Notes: generated by a model from the sequence alone, not told the origin. A stretch of 64,000 bases of DNA from Sambucus nigra (GCA_949130495.1 OX422216.1:103795967-103859966); one strand, 5' to 3'. Positions 12,091-24,599 are shown, counted from the stretch's first letter. Made by a program: numbers and translations.

Positions 12091-15000
12091 CTACTGAATG
12101 GCACTCTCCGGGATACCCTAATTCATACAAGCCATCCAGTTGTTGTAACTCCTTCTTCCTTTCTTCCATGATAGGACTCTCGCTTTGATCATAACCTCAA
12201 TCTCCTTAACCAAGACATTAGTATTTTTGGGTGTGCCCCTGAAATATCTATTGTTTCTTTCCAACCAAAGGCAATAAACAGTAGTAGAAAATGAGATTGT
12301 CCTAATCTGATTATAAAGATTAGAGCCCCCATAATTAGCCGTTGCAAAAAGCACCTCCTCATCCCAAGTATTCCAAATTTCTAAATCTCACCTCCTTCCA
12401 CACCTCCTTGGCAACGAGGCAATCATTGAACACATGGGCTATGGACTCCACCCCATTGTTGCAACTACAACATAAATTATCATCAGCAGTGCCCCAGTTA
12501 AACAGCTTGTCCTTAGTATGAATGGCATCCCTGCAAGTCAGCCAAAGGATAAAAGTACACTTCGGTATGCTAACCTTATTCCACACCAAGTTGTGCCAAG
12601 CCATAGTGGGTTGAGCAGGGGAAAGCTCATTGTACGCCGAACTAATGGTGAACCCACCCTGGTTGGGGATCCACGTAACTTCATCGTTCATATCTTGTCG
12701 ATTATTTGGTAAAAGCACATTTCTAATCTCCAATAGCTCCCACGTGATGGTAGCCAGCCATCTCCATTTATTCTCATGGTTGAAATCAGCAATCAGAGCC
12801 TTGTGGTTGCTTGCCGCATCATAAATGACTCTATCACCAAAGCGGGGGTGCAAGGGGCCTAAAGGGTTCCAGTTATCTTACTAAAAGAAAGAATCCATAC
12901 CATTGCCAACTCTGCACTTGATGAGTGGTCTAATACGGTCTCTAAGTTGCATCATCTTCTTCCAACTCCAAGAACAATCAGCTGGTATAGCCAGGGTCCA
13001 AATACTTCTCCTTTTCAGCTTAAAGATATCACACCATTTCACCCACAAGCATTTCTTCTTGCTGTATAGATTCCATAAAGTTCTCATGATGGAAGCAATA
13101 TTCCACCTCTCCAGACTTTTGAGTCCAAGCCCCCCCTCAGTATAGTTACAGCACAAATCCTTCCATGCAACCTTGGCCCCGGAATGCTTTTGGTGAGAAC
13201 CCGTCCATAAGAAATCCTTCATCATTTGCTCAATTTTCTTGATGACCCCTTTAGGTAAAATGAAGAGACTGGACCAATATACCTGGATCCCAAAGAGTAC
13301 AGACTTGATGAGCTGATGTCGGCCCCGCATAGCTCAGAAACTTATTAGTCCAACACTTGATCCTACCAGTAATCTTGTCAATCAATCTTTGGCAGTCATG
13401 GCCCTTCAGCCTAGTGTAAATGAGCGGAACGCCAAGGTATAAGAAGGGGGTTGCTCAGAGAAAAGCCAAGAATAGCACTGATTTGGTTGATTCCCTCCTC
13501 ACCGATGCCAGAAACGTAGAAGCTGCACTTGTTGAAGTTCGTCCATAGCCTCGAAAAATTGCAGAAAATGCCCAAAGTCTTCTTGGCAATGGCACACGAA
13601 GAAGCGTGCCCCCACATAGAATGATAACGTCATCCGCAAAACATAAGTGATTCAGACCGGCTTGCTTACACCTGGGGTGAAAAGTGAAAGCAGGGTCCAT
13701 GCAGGCTTTGTCCATGAGGCACGAGAACGTATTCATAACCAAAAGTAAGAGGTATGGAGAGAGTGGATCGCCTTGCCTCAGCCCTCTCTTACCCTAAAAA
13801 AACCATGCAGCTGCCCGTTCAGGCTAACAGAATACCTGGTATTAGTGAAACACTCAAACAACCAACCAACGAAGATAGTGGGAAACCCCAAATGCATCAA
13901 GAGTTTATGGAGGAACTTCCAACTCACGGTGTCATAAGCTTTGAGCAGGTCAATCTTCAAAACGCATCTGGGGGGCCACAGCTCCTTATGATAGTTCCTC
14001 ATAATTTCCTGAAGTAAGAGAATGTTGTCAGAGATGGCCCTCCCCTGAACAAACACAACTTGGCTCTGGTTAATGAGGTGGGGTAGAACATGCTTCATCC
14101 TATTAGCAATAACCTTCGCGATACATTTGTAAATTGTGTTGCAACAGGCAATGGAGCGAAAATCATTCATGCTCGAAGGTGTAGGGACCTTTGGAATGAG
14201 GGATAAGGCAGTGCAGTTCCATTGTCTGGGTAAGTAACTACACCTAAAGAAATGCTGGACAGCTTCCACCACATCACTTCCAACAACCTCCCAATTTTCT
14301 TTAAAAAAGAAAGCATTAAACCCATCAGGCCCCGGGGCTTTATCCGAGCCAATATCAAACATTGCCCTTTTAATTTCATTATTAGAGATTGGGGCCCTCA
14401 ATGCCCTACTCTCATCATCATTAATCCTTTTGCTTACATTATCCCTGAGAAAAGAACCCGGATCCTCACAAGAGGGGCTGGATCCCAACAGCTCGGTGAA
14501 ATGCCCCACTGCAATGTTAGCCACCTCAATCGTGCCTTCAACTCTACACTCATTGGCGTCCTCTATACTGATAATCTTCTTCCTAGACAAAGAGTGATTA
14601 GCCTTCTTGTGGAAGAAATTATTGTTCCCGTCACCAAGCTAAAGCCACTTGATTCTGGATTATTGCTTGTAGTAGGATTCTTCTGCATTTCTAAGCTCCA
14701 TGTACCTCGCCAGCTTCTCTTTCTCATCCTGTTGGAGACTGTTGTTGCACCCATCGGTATCCAGTCTTCTTTGGGCCTCATCCATGAGCGTTTTGGCTTC
14801 CTCAACTCTCATAGCCAGATGGTTAAAAAACTTCTTGTCAAACCCAATCAGACCATCCTTGAGTCTCTTCATCTTCTTGCTGAGGATGACCATGGGATTA
14901 CCAAAATCTTCCCCGTTCCAAGCATCCAACAGCACATCATGAAAACCAGCATGAGCCATCCAAAAATTATGGAATTTAAATGGCTTAGGTCTTCTTGGCT

Positions 15001-15719
15001 CAGGAGGTAACACCAAGGTGATAATGGGGCAGTGATCAGAGGCACCATTAGGGAGCACCGTCGCTTGAGATTCCGGGAAAATAGTGGCCTAAGAGTCGTT
15101 GTGAAGGACTCTATCCAGTCTAGACTGGACATTGTCATCACCCCTATTTCTTGTTCCATGTAAACCATAACCCTGTAGCTCTCATCTCATCCGCCTGAAT
15201 GTCATTTATACACATGTTGAAAGCATCATTTGCACCCTCGTCAATACCATGCAGACCTCTTTTCTCCTCCTGATTTCTCACCACGTTGAAGTCACCCATC
15301 AAAACCCAAGGTTGGCCATCAACTCTCCCATTGTTCTGCCGTAAGAACTCCCATAAAGAGATTCTGTTGTTAGGCAAGTTATCACCATAGATGAAAGACG
15401 CAAAAAAATGAAGGTTTCTCCCACACACCTCCACTTTGCATAGCAACGCTTGGGGATGAGAATCGACCAACGTCACCTCAACAATATTAGGGTTCCACCC
15501 CACCATGACCCTCACCACACCCCCATCATTTGGATAGTTATGAAGAAAATCCCAGTGGAAAAAACATTCATTTTTAACGTTACTTAAGTTAGCTCTTCTA
15601 ACTTTAGTTTCAAGCAAGCATACCAAATCCAGCTGCTGGTCTCTAATTAATTTACACACTTCCTACTGTTTATGAGGGGAATTAAGACCCCTTATGTTCC
15701 ATGAAACACACTTAAACAT
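12091..15719 (-). pseudogene. LINE-1 ORF2 pseudogene (endonuclease-reverse transcriptase)
   Basis: Starts at ATG 15719-15717, overlapping the ORF1 stop as TAATG. Homologous pieces lie in several frames. Endonuclease pieces are at 15144-15659 (motifs LLETK, MGDFNVV) and 14660-15058 (SDHCPI). RT pieces are at 13778-14590 (SPGPDG-like KAPGPDG, KIDLLKAYD) and 13455-13742 (FADD). The thumb, zf-RVT and C-terminal pieces are at 12881-13330, 12359-12853 and 12118-12354. An in-frame TAG lies close after the start where LINE-2 has an Arg codon. At least five further breaks separate the pieces. In life ORF2p nicks the target and reverse-transcribes its own RNA; this copy cannot make it. Confidence 0.9.
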
Positions 15720-17379
15720 TAAGAATTATTGCTTTTCCCCCTCCTTCTGTTCTTACCACCAGACTTGACTTCTTTATTCCCAACATTTTTATACTTATTG
15801 GCCAGCTCATCAACCATGAAGACTCTCTTGTCCAGGGCAGATGGCTCAGGAGTTGCCTCACCTTCAAAGTCAAGGGCCATAGCTTCAAAAGAGTTAGATA
15901 ATGGAAGGGGAGCTTCCATCAGAATACTTGGCTTATCACCAAGGGTTTCACTTGAAAATATCCCATCGCTGCATTCTTTACTACCAGATGTTTCACCGCT
16001 CTCTATATGCTGTTTAGAAATGCTCTTCTTTAGTACAACAATCCAACCTGCTTCGTCATTAGGTATTTTCGTCGCTTTGGACGTCAATGACACAACTGGG
16101 TTGGTCTGTGTAGAAACAGTCTACTTCATCTTATTACATCTACTAAGAGAGTGCCCAAACACGAGGCAGTGAGGGCAAGAGGACGACTTTGCTTGATATT
16201 CAATGCGCACAGGTGCGATGGCTCCGTCCTCCATGATCACATTGATGCTGTTTGCGTAGGTCTCCTTTGCCGTGACCTCTACACAAATACGTGCATAAGA
16301 GATTTTGTTTATCTCTTCACTAACTGCATCAACGTATAAAGGTAGGCCAACTGAACTTGCAATGTAACTGAGACCATCTTCTGTCCACCGTTGGACCGGA
16401 ATATCATGCATCTTAACCCGCAAGGGTATTTTCTTGGCACTATCTTTGCTAAAAATGAAGTTTGGATGCCACTTCTTCAGCATGATGGTCATGCCGATAA
16501 AATGCCATGGCCCATTATCAAGGACCTCATCTCTTTTATTAGGGTTATCAAAAATGAAAAAGAAAAAAACATTGTCATGGGCCAACACGTTAGTCAGGCC
16601 AAACTTGCTCCACATCCTCATAGCAAGATTGTTGATGAAAGAGAAGGGTGGTTTCTTCCCAAGAAAGTAACCCACCATGCTATTTTCCCATATGCCATGT
16701 CCCCCTCTAGTCACCTCAGCCGGCGGTGTGACAGTGATAACGTTGTCAACCACAGAGGGTTGGTGAACAGACAACCTAAGTTTCGATTTTCTCTTTTCAG
16801 TAGCAACAAACTTCCAAGTCTTATCATTGGAAACTGCGCATGAAATGGGTTGGGACTGATGGGCCATCCCATTAGAAAGAACCTCTGGGCGCCCTCTATT
16901 CGAAAAGGACTTCTCTACCAACATGGTGGCTAACGGCATGGCAGAAACCACTTCGCCAACCGGACTGTACCCAAAAGTACGGCCATCGCCAGGCTAGGAT
17001 GAGGAAGAGTGAGGAACTGAAGAACACGCCAAAGACTCAACACCTCCATTCTTAATATCCTCTAACGAGAAACTCTTGCTAAGAAAGAAACTACGGTAAT
17101 GGGTATTCTCATCATTCAAGACTTTCATTGTCTTAACATCAGAGACACTAATGGAGGTTCCATTACGAACGTTCATAATGGACTGGTCTGCAGTTTTACT
17201 TCCATTAGATGGCAAGATCGGTGGCCCATCCGCCATCAATTCATCCAAAATCTAACCTTCCTCACCAGCGCAAGGGACATCCAAACAGGATCCAGAGACA
17301 GTGGGCGGTGTACAAACCCCCTGGTAATGGGGCTAGGAAGAATCCTAGGAGAGGCAGGACTGGGTTGTGTAGTGGACAT
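15719..17379 (-). pseudogene. LINE-1 ORF1 pseudogene (DUF4283-like, CCHC zinc knuckle)
   Basis: The probable start is ATG 17379-17377 (MSTTQPSP). A frame change occurs near 17,240, a stop near 16,994, and the main conserved part is at 16121-16951. That part contains the DUF4283-like core (MWSKFGLTNVLAHDN, DEVLDNGPWHF) and a complete knuckle CPHCLVFGHSLSRC. The tail is at 15719-16093 after another break and ends in a Lys/Arg-rich stretch. Plant L1 ORF1 proteins bind their own RNA; the knuckle is the visible RNA-binding element. The ORF1 terminator TAA shares its last base with the ORF2 ATG. Confidence 0.87.
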
Positions 17380-17534
17380 GGCGGTGGTGCTATGGTTGGG
17401 TGGTGTTTGGGTGGTGATGTTTAATGAGGATAGAGAGAGGTAGGTTGTAGAGAGAAGGGAGAGCATATTGGGTGGATCTTACTAATTTTTAGAGCATATA
17501 ATGTTCATCCTGGTTCATTGTTCCTTTTCTACTT

Positions 17535-19282
17535 AATTATATTGAAAATTAATGTTGAAGATTCAGCGGTCAAATTAAATTGAAAATCAATGTACTAGAT
17601 TCAACGGTATATGTGTATGTTTAATAATGTGTATATACAGAGATAGTGATTTTTTTTGTATTGTGTGTATATTTTGATCTATATTTGCACATTACCCACA
17701 TTGTCTTGCTGATACTTTTTGAAGAAGTTGTACCGATTGCACATTGCATAAAATTGTTGTTATTCTATTTTGTTGTGATTCTTTATTAATCAACATAAGG
17801 GTTATGATTGCAACCATTTTTTATCAATTTATATTTAGTCTTAGGCAGATTACTACCATAAATTGGTCAGCGTTATAAACTTGACAATTTAAAAGAAATA
17901 AAATTGCCACACATTTGTCATGCTTAGTCACCATTATCCCAATATGTGCACATGTATTGAATGTTTTGGGTGTCCAAACAGAAGGGTCTGTTTCTTGGAC
18001 TGGGAATTCTCCGTCTTAGTTATAGCCTTATTTGATGCTGATAATGTTTAATGTTATTATATGAAATCCCTTCTCTAAATTAAAAGTCACTTTTTATAAT
18101 GCTTAGGTACTTGCAGTTTTGTATCTTCGCATTTTATGGTTTCAATTGAGGGTCTTTGCGTTTTTTCTCTTAAATATTTATTTTTGAGTAATTTGATAGT
18201 GCGTTTTTTATCTTATGTTAATGGTGCATTAATATTTCGTGTTAATTAACTGGCATAATTCTTTTTTCTATTTTTAAGAGGTACGTAGACAAGTGGGAAA
18301 GTTAGGTTTCTTATATGAACCTGAAGTTCTTACATGGTCAAGTAATGACTTTATATTTACGTATAGTGTAAGATACTCTAATCTATATTGTGATATGGTA
18401 TTCAGATTTTATATACTCTGTAAGGAGTTATTTTAATCTTGCAGAAACTCATCTTCGTAGTGGAGCCGTTTTCAAGTTTCTACTCATACTTTTGGTGGTA
18501 TGCTTTTGTAGCCCCCATTTGTTCTAGACATTAATCAAAGAGAGATGTTATGCTTCTACTAATTTTCAGGAAACCAGCAGAGTAAAAAGGTTGGTTTAGT
18601 ACTTGTTTGTTTTCTTTGTGCACATTTAGAAGACTTCCCATGAAGTTTTGTGTGTATTTGATTGCATACACGACTCGAAATCAATATCAATGCCACTAAT
18701 CTCATCATTAGAACTTTATTTTAACACAAATTATGTGATATTTAGTATTTGGCCATTAACCTAGTTGGACTTGGTCAAATTAAACTAAAAGTTAGCATCC
18801 TTTAAAAAACAGTATATCGTATATGTTGTATGCATATAAGTTACCTATATGTTGTTGTGCATATATCCAGCATATATGCATACAGTTGTTGCATATATGT
18901 TGCTTTATGCATATATGCATACAACATTTTATATACGGGGACAACTCTGGTTGGCTAAAGAAAACTAGATTCTTATATGGGGTCTGCTCATGTTGTTGGG
19001 AGTATTGAGTTATTCATCGTAGTGTCTTAAATATTTGGGTTGTGCTATGGTTGTTAGAAGTTTAAGTGCATATTGATGAACCCGTTGTGAAAATTTTCGC
19101 TTTACCAAAATTGAAATTGTCTTGTATGAGATTGGAAGTTTTATGATTCTCATAAAATCATGCAAGTTCACCTTTGAGTAGATGTTCTTTGAGCAAATCC
19201 AGTTGAGAACAACTCTAGTTGAGAACAACTCCAACAACTCTAACATTTGAGTGAAAAAGAATAAAAGGCCATGCACCAGCCA
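17535..19282. other. Unassigned non-coding sequence
   Basis: AT-rich, with no convincing ORF on either strand. Several isolated splice-acceptor-like sites (for example near 18,443 and 18,575) hint that parts may be introns of a decayed gene, possibly upstream parts of the kinesin pseudogene at 19.28 kb, but I cannot align any exon. Around 18,820-18,930 there are repeated CATATATG words. Confidence 0.4.
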
Positions 19283-19521
19283 AATGGAGATTCAAATTCT
19301 CGTGTATGTAAAGTATGATTTGAATCACCAAATGCAATAATGCTTCTCCCGTGCCGACATTTTTCTTGTAAGTAACTTGAAACCTTTATGTGATTGAGTT
19401 CTGTTTTTCTCACGCTCATCGTTGCAGTGGCATTGACCTTTGGTACTATTTTGCAATGTGTAAATCATGTTCACTTGCACGTTCTGAGTGCCCAATTTGT
19501 CGAACAAAGATTGCAGATTGA
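19283..19521 (+). pseudogene. C-terminal RING-finger pseudogene fragment, KIN-7 (MKRP-type) kinesin-like
   Basis: Two adjacent exons. Exon A ends at 19367 with a GTAAGT donor. It encodes SRVCKV-stop-FESPNAIMLLPCRHF, the first half of a C3HC4 RING. Exon B, up to the stop at 19521, encodes CKSCSLARSECPICRTKIAD, the second half. This arrangement and wording closely match, from memory, the C-terminal RING of plant mitochondrial/chloroplast kinesins of the KIN-7 group (inference; a search would settle it). Breaks: the codon for the second zinc Cys in exon A is TGA, and the expected acceptor just before TGTGTAAATC (19457-19458) reads AA instead of AG. An upstream alternative AG exists at 19426-19427. 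No motor domain is seen in the window, so this is an isolated remnant. Confidence 0.72.
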
Positions 19522-19807
19522 ATTTTTTCTTTTACATCCTGATAGTTCACTTTACACCCTCTAATAAAATAAAGGTAGATCATTTTACTCTTTATCACTC
19601 ATAATGTCATATAATGAATGATACTGGAACCGACATATAGAGTTCGTAGAATGCATCACCATGCCTTTAGTTATATAAAATTAGTAGGTTTATGTATTCT
19701 TAGTTGAGTCGTCAGTATACTAGTAGCTGGGATATTCATATCTGTTTGGATATTATTGGACAAAGGTTAGATCTAATGAATGTTGATGGATGGATTCCAT
19801 GTGAGCA
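19522..19807. other. Short unassigned spacer
   Basis: AT-rich spacer after the RING pseudogene and before the tandem repeat. It may contain 3' UTR remnants. Nothing else is seen. Confidence 0.4.
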
Positions 19808-21200
19808 AATATCTAAATTAGGCTTAAAAACATGCACGTTGGTTGAAAATCCAAACCAGTCTCCAAACGGCCCGTAAGAGGCACAAACACCTCACACGGG
19901 ACCAATGTAACTCATAGGAACTGATCGCGTAGTCACGGGACTCCCGGTTTGAGAATATGACGATAATTTAAAAATAAGCTTAAAAACATATCGTTAGAGG
20001 GTGAAAACCTAAATCAATCCTCAAATGGTCCCGTAAGAGACACAAACACCTCGCACGAGATCAATGTAACTCGTACTAACTGAACGCGTAGTCACGAGAG
20101 TTTCGATTTGAGAATATGATGATAATTTAAAAATATTAAGACTTTGGCTTAAAAACATGTCGTCAAGGGGTGAAAACCCAAAACAACCCCCAAATCGACC
20201 CCGTATGAGGCACTAACACCTCGCACGAGACCAATGTAACTCATAGGAACTGACTGCATAGTCATGGAACTCTCGGTTTGAGAATATGACGATAGTTTGA
20301 AAATATTTATATTGAGATTAAAAACACACCGTTAGAGGGTGAAACCCCAAACCAACCCTCAAATATACCCGTAAGAGGCACTAACACCTCGCACAGGACC
20401 AATTTAACTCGTACGAACTGACCGCGTGATCACGGGGCTCTCGATTTGAGAATATGACGATAATGTGAAAATATATAGATTAGGCTTAAAAATATGTTGT
20501 TAAAGGGTGAAAATCCAAATGAATACCTCGCACGGGACCAATGTAACTCTTTAGAACTGACCATGTAGTCACGGGATTCCCGATTTGAGAATATGATGAT
20601 AATTTGAGAATATCTTGACTTAGGCCTAAAAATATGCCGTTAGAGGAAGAAAATACAAAATAATCCCCAAATGGCCTTGTGAGAAGCACGAACACCTCGT
20701 ACGAGACCAATGAAACTCGTAAAAACTGATCGTGTGGTCACGAGACTCTCGGTTTGAGAATATGACGATAATTTAAAAATCTTTAGAGTATGCTTAAAAA
20801 TATGTCGTTAGAGGGTGAAAACCCAAACCAACTCTCAAACGGCCTTGTAAGAAGCACAAACACCTCGCACGGGACCAATATAACTCGTACGAACTGATCA
20901 CGTAGTCACGAGACTTCTGATTTGAGAATATGACGATAATTTGAAAATATCAAGACTTTGGCTTAAAAACATGGCGTCAAAGTGTTAAAACCCAAAACAG
21001 CTCCCAAACGGTCCCGTAGGAGGTACTAACACCTCGTACATGACCAATGTAACTTGTAGAAACTGACCATATGGTCACGAGACTCTCGGTTTCAGAATAT
21101 GATGATAATTTGAAAATATCTAAACTTAAGCTTAAAAACATGTCGTTAAAGGGCAAAAAACCAAAACAGTCTCCAAACGGCCCTATGAGAGGCACGAACA
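19808..21200. repeat. Diverged ~169-bp tandem (satellite-like) repeat, left block
   Basis: The phrase TTTGAGAATATGA or a close variant recurs at 19948, 20107, 20277, 20445, 20584, 20753, 20921 and 21090, with steps of 159, 170, 168, 139, 169, 168 and 169 bases. Other shared words in each unit include GGCTTAAAAACATG, CACCTCGCACG, GACCAATGTAACTC and GTCACG. Units are clearly diverged and one is shortened by ~30 bases. Occasional ORFs on the minus strand that resemble each other are by-products of the repeat. Confidence 0.9.
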
Positions 21201-22437
21201 TGTAACAACCCGCGTAATTTTGGGTTATTTTAATTAATTTCTGAAAAATGGAGGAAAATAAAGTTTTTGATAAAATTATTTTTATTGTTCAATATGTTGG
21301 TTATTATTTTTAAAGCCGGGAATTTCAAACGGTTTCGAAATCGGAGTTAAAACGGATTTTAAAATAATTTTAAAATATTTTTAACTCTTGGAGTTGTTTT
21401 GACTTCCAACTCTTCATATCTTTGCCTTATTTAAAGGAGTCTTTTGGATTCCAACTCTTCATTTCTTTACATTATAAAAGAAAGTCGTGGGCAAGCCTTT
21501 TAACCTACTTTTGGCACAGATTTTGACAGCAAATATATTTTATATTCCTCTTCTTTTTATATATACTTTGGCCCTTGAGATTTGTGAGTTCCAACCTTAG
21601 ATTAGAGGTGTTCTTGGGGCTATTTTTATTGGAGGTTCTTAGAGGAGCTTCTGTAGATCTTCTGTGTTGATATTGAGGATGTGATCATTGGTTTCTCATC
21701 ATGGTTTGAGGTATGGGGTTTTACACAATATGCTCCTTAAATCTCGCGAGTGTCATTCTCTTTGAATTCTTGTTAATTGAACTCATATTTGAATTGTTAA
21801 ATTCCTTGAAATCTGGAAAATAATTGTTGAAATTATTTTGATTCATGTGGTATCACTATATTGTTGTTGAGCACGTTGTCATGAGATTTAAATATGGCAC
21901 GGATGTTGAGTACCCGCCAAAATACCTATTCCCGGGCTATGGCTTGATAAAGCATATGCGAATGGGGTGAGGCCTGGTTAACCATTGATGTGTTGTTGAG
22001 AAATTATATTGATAAATGCTTTGAGATTTGCATTTTGAATTGAATATTCGTACTCGTGTTGTTACGTTTTATTCATCGCTAACATATATTTGTTGAGCAT
22101 CTTTCTTGTCGTATTGTGTACTTCCCCATATTTTCTTTTAGTGGCAGGTTAGCGCGGATTTTGGGGCGCTATGAAGATTGATTTTAGCGAGGATTGTTTG
22201 GGAAAGATTTGTATTATTTTATTGTGTTGTATAGAGCTTTGGAGATTTGTATTTTATTTTCGAGTTAGTTGTTGTATTTTTTATTCGAGAGACTTGTTGT
22301 AATTGAAGAATTGAGATTAGTGGATTTATATTATTGTGGGTTTATTTAGATGCTCTATACCTTGTCACTTGTGGATTTGGATTTATTTTATCGCATTAGC
22401 GCTCCGTTCGCTCTTCCCGGGTGGGCGGGGTGTTACA
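21201..22437 (+). repeat. 5' LTR of the short LTR element
   Basis: 1,237 bp, TG...CA. It contains a Gly/Phe-poor non-coding leader and a GAG|GTATGG donor-like site near 21,706-21,716. Confidence 0.9.
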
Positions 22438-22439
22438 AA

Positions 22440-22451
22440 TGATATCAGAGC
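22440..22451 (+). other. Primer-binding site of the short LTR element
   Basis: TGATATCAGAGC, two bases after the 5' LTR. It differs at one base from the common plant initiator tRNA-Met PBS. Confidence 0.8.
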
Positions 22452-22681
22452 TTAGGTATACGACAACCCTCGAGTCTTGGGTTTTGGGTTTGTTGCGTGG
22501 TTAGCAATTTTTGGAGATAGAAAATTTTAGGTGATATTCGTGTTAAGTTTCGAGATTAGAGGTGAGGAATTTATTTTTGGGAGACGTGATTTATTTTTGG
22601 AGTTAGTGTAGTGGCCTGATTTTTTTGAGAGTTAGGCATTCGGCGAATTTCGAGGGCGAAATTCCATTGTTAGTGGGGAAG

Positions 22682-23919
22682 TGTAACAACCCGCGTAATT
22701 TTGGGTTATTTTAATTAATTTCTGGAAAATGGAGGAAAATAAAGTTTTTGATAAAATTATTTTTATTGCCCAAATATGCTGGTTATTATTTTTAAAGGCG
22801 AGAATTTCAAACGGTTTCGAAATCGGAGTTAAAACGGATTTTAAAATGATTTTAAAATGTTTTTAACTCTTGGAGTTGTTTTGACTTCCAACTCTTCATT
22901 TCTTTGCCTTATTTAAAGGAGTCTTTTGGATTCCAACTCTTCATTTCTTTACATTATAAAAGAAAGTCGTGGGCAAGCCTTTTAACCTACTTTTGGCACA
23001 AATTTTGACAGCAAATATATTTTATATTCCTCTTCTTTTTATATATACTTTGGCCCTTGAGATTTGTGAGTTCCAACCTTAGATTAGAGGTGTTCTTGGG
23101 GCTATTTTTGTTGGAGGTTCTTAGAGGAGCTTTTGTAGATCTTTTGTGTTGATATTGAGGATGTGATCATTGGTTTCTCATAATGGTTTGAGGTATGGGG
23201 TTTTACACAATATGCTCCTTAAATCTCGCGAGTGTCATTCTCTTTGAATTCTTGTTAATTGAACTCATATTTGAATTGTTAAATTCCTTGAAATCTGGAA
23301 AATAATTGTTGAAATTATTTTGATTCATGTGGTATCACTATATTGTTGTTGAGCACGTTGTCATGAGATTTTAATATGGCACGGATGTTGAGTACCCGCC
23401 AAAATACCTATTCCCGGGCTATGGTTTGATAAAGCATATGCGAATGGGGTGAGGCTTGGTTAACCATTGATGTGTTGTTGAGAAATTATATTGATAAATG
23501 CTTTGAGATTTGCATTTTGAATTGAATATTCGTACTCGTGTTGTTACGTTTTATTCATCGCTAACATATATTTGTTGAGCATCTTTCTTGTCGTATTGTG
23601 AACTTCCCCATATTTTCTTTTAGTGGCAGATTAGCGCGGATTTTGGGGCGCTATGAAGATTGATTTTAGCGAGGATCGTTTGGGAAAGATTTGTATTATT
23701 TTATTGTGTTGTATAGAGCTTTGGAGATTTATATTTTATTTTCGAGTTAGTTGTTGTATTTTTTATTCGAGAGACTTGTTGTAATTGAAGAATTGAGATT
23801 AGTGAATTTATATTATTGTGGGTTTATTTAGATGCTCTATACCTTGTCACTTGTGGATTTGGATTTATTTTATCGCATTAGCGCTCCGTTCGCTCTCCCC
23901 GGGTGGGCAGGGTGTTACA
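22682..23919 (+). repeat. 3' LTR of the short LTR element
   Basis: 1,238 bp, nearly identical to the 5' LTR; preceded by the purine tract GTGGGGAAG. Confidence 0.9.
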
Positions 23920-23924
23920 GAACA

Positions 23925-24178
23925 CCTTGCATGGGACCAATGTAACTCGTAGGAACTGACCTCGTGATCACGGGACTCCTGGTTTGAGAATATAGTGACA
24001 ATTTGAAAATATCTAGACTTGGCCTTAAAAACATGTCGGTATAGGGCCAAAACTCAAAATAACCCCAAACGGCCCCATGAGAAGCACGAACACCTCGCAC
24101 GGGATTAACTTAACTCATAGGAACTGATCGTATGATCCCGATACTCGCGGTTTGAAAATATGACGATAATTATAACTC
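23925..24178. repeat. Diverged ~169-bp tandem repeat, right block
   Basis: Continuation of the array. The anchor phrase recurs at 23983 and 24151. After subtracting the LTR element and one TSD, the distance from the last left-hand anchor (21090) is 169 bases, so the insertion split a unit. The array fades out near 24178. Confidence 0.85.
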
Positions 24179-24599
24179 ATATGTGCAATTTTTCATTTTG
24201 AATACGAGTTTTTTTAAATTACTTGGTTACTGATATCATCTCTTTTTTGTATCTTATTTTTTGCAGGATAACATTTTATCGTTAGCTTTTATCCACGTGG
24301 AACACACGAAGAAGTCAATAGCTTACCAAAAGGGGGCTGTTTATTTAGTGTCGTTAAATGTTCATGATTCAATTTTTTTGTGTTATGGTCATGTGTGAGT
24401 TTTATTGTAAACTTTTATGGCCGTGCGAGATTTACATTACGCAGGTTTTAGAATGTCTAGAAAACAGAGGAAATTCTACCCTTTTTTTATCTGTGAATTA
24501 TTAAAACTTGTAATATTTTGATGTTTGTATGTACATTAGTTTATCAACAACGTGAGAGATTCGCAATTTGTGAACTTTCTTGTTTTCAAATAATTAATT
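24179..24599. other. Unassigned sequence
   Basis: AT-rich. A polypyrimidine tract plus TTTTTTGCAG at about 24,256-24,266 looks like a splice acceptor, but no protein is recognised after it. Confidence 0.35.

Larger units (their letters stand above)
11939..17523 (-). mobile_element. LINE-1: degenerate L1-type non-LTR retrotransposon
   Basis: A minus-strand LINE with ORF1 (DUF4283-like plus zinc knuckle) and ORF2 (endonuclease, reverse transcriptase, zf-RVT). An 11-bp direct repeat CTTTTCTACTT at 11928-11938 and 17524-17534 is a plausible target-site duplication. The 3' end on the minus strand is a short A run after TTTTCCCGGG. It is the same family as LINE-2 at 44.3-49.8 kb: ORF1, the ORF1/ORF2 junction, ORF2 and the 3' UTR all align. 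Many frameshifts and stops make it much older in appearance than LINE-2. Confidence 0.9.
21201..23919 (+). mobile_element. Short non-autonomous LTR retrotransposon (two 1.24-kb LTRs, 244-bp internal)
   Basis: LTRs at 21201-22437 and 22682-23919 start TGTAACAACCC and end GGTGTTACA, with about 2% difference by eye. The TSD is GAACA (21196-21200 and 23920-23924). The internal region is only 244 bp: it opens with PBS TGATATCAGAGC (22440-22451; one mismatch to the tRNA-Met PBS) and ends with a purine tract AGTGGGGAAG before the second LTR. There is no coding capacity. The layout is LARD/TRIM-like, although the LTRs are long for a TRIM. It inserted into the 169-bp tandem repeat, whose phase resumes exactly after it. 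Confidence 0.93.

Noticed and set aside
14252..15010. 252-residue plus-strand ORF
   Set aside because: Antisense shadow of LINE-1 ORF2, whose motifs are clear on the minus strand.
20486..21201. Similar minus-strand ORFs of ~74 residues, also at 23,865-24,100
   Set aside because: They resemble each other only because they lie in the ~169-bp tandem repeat; frames are not maintained across units.
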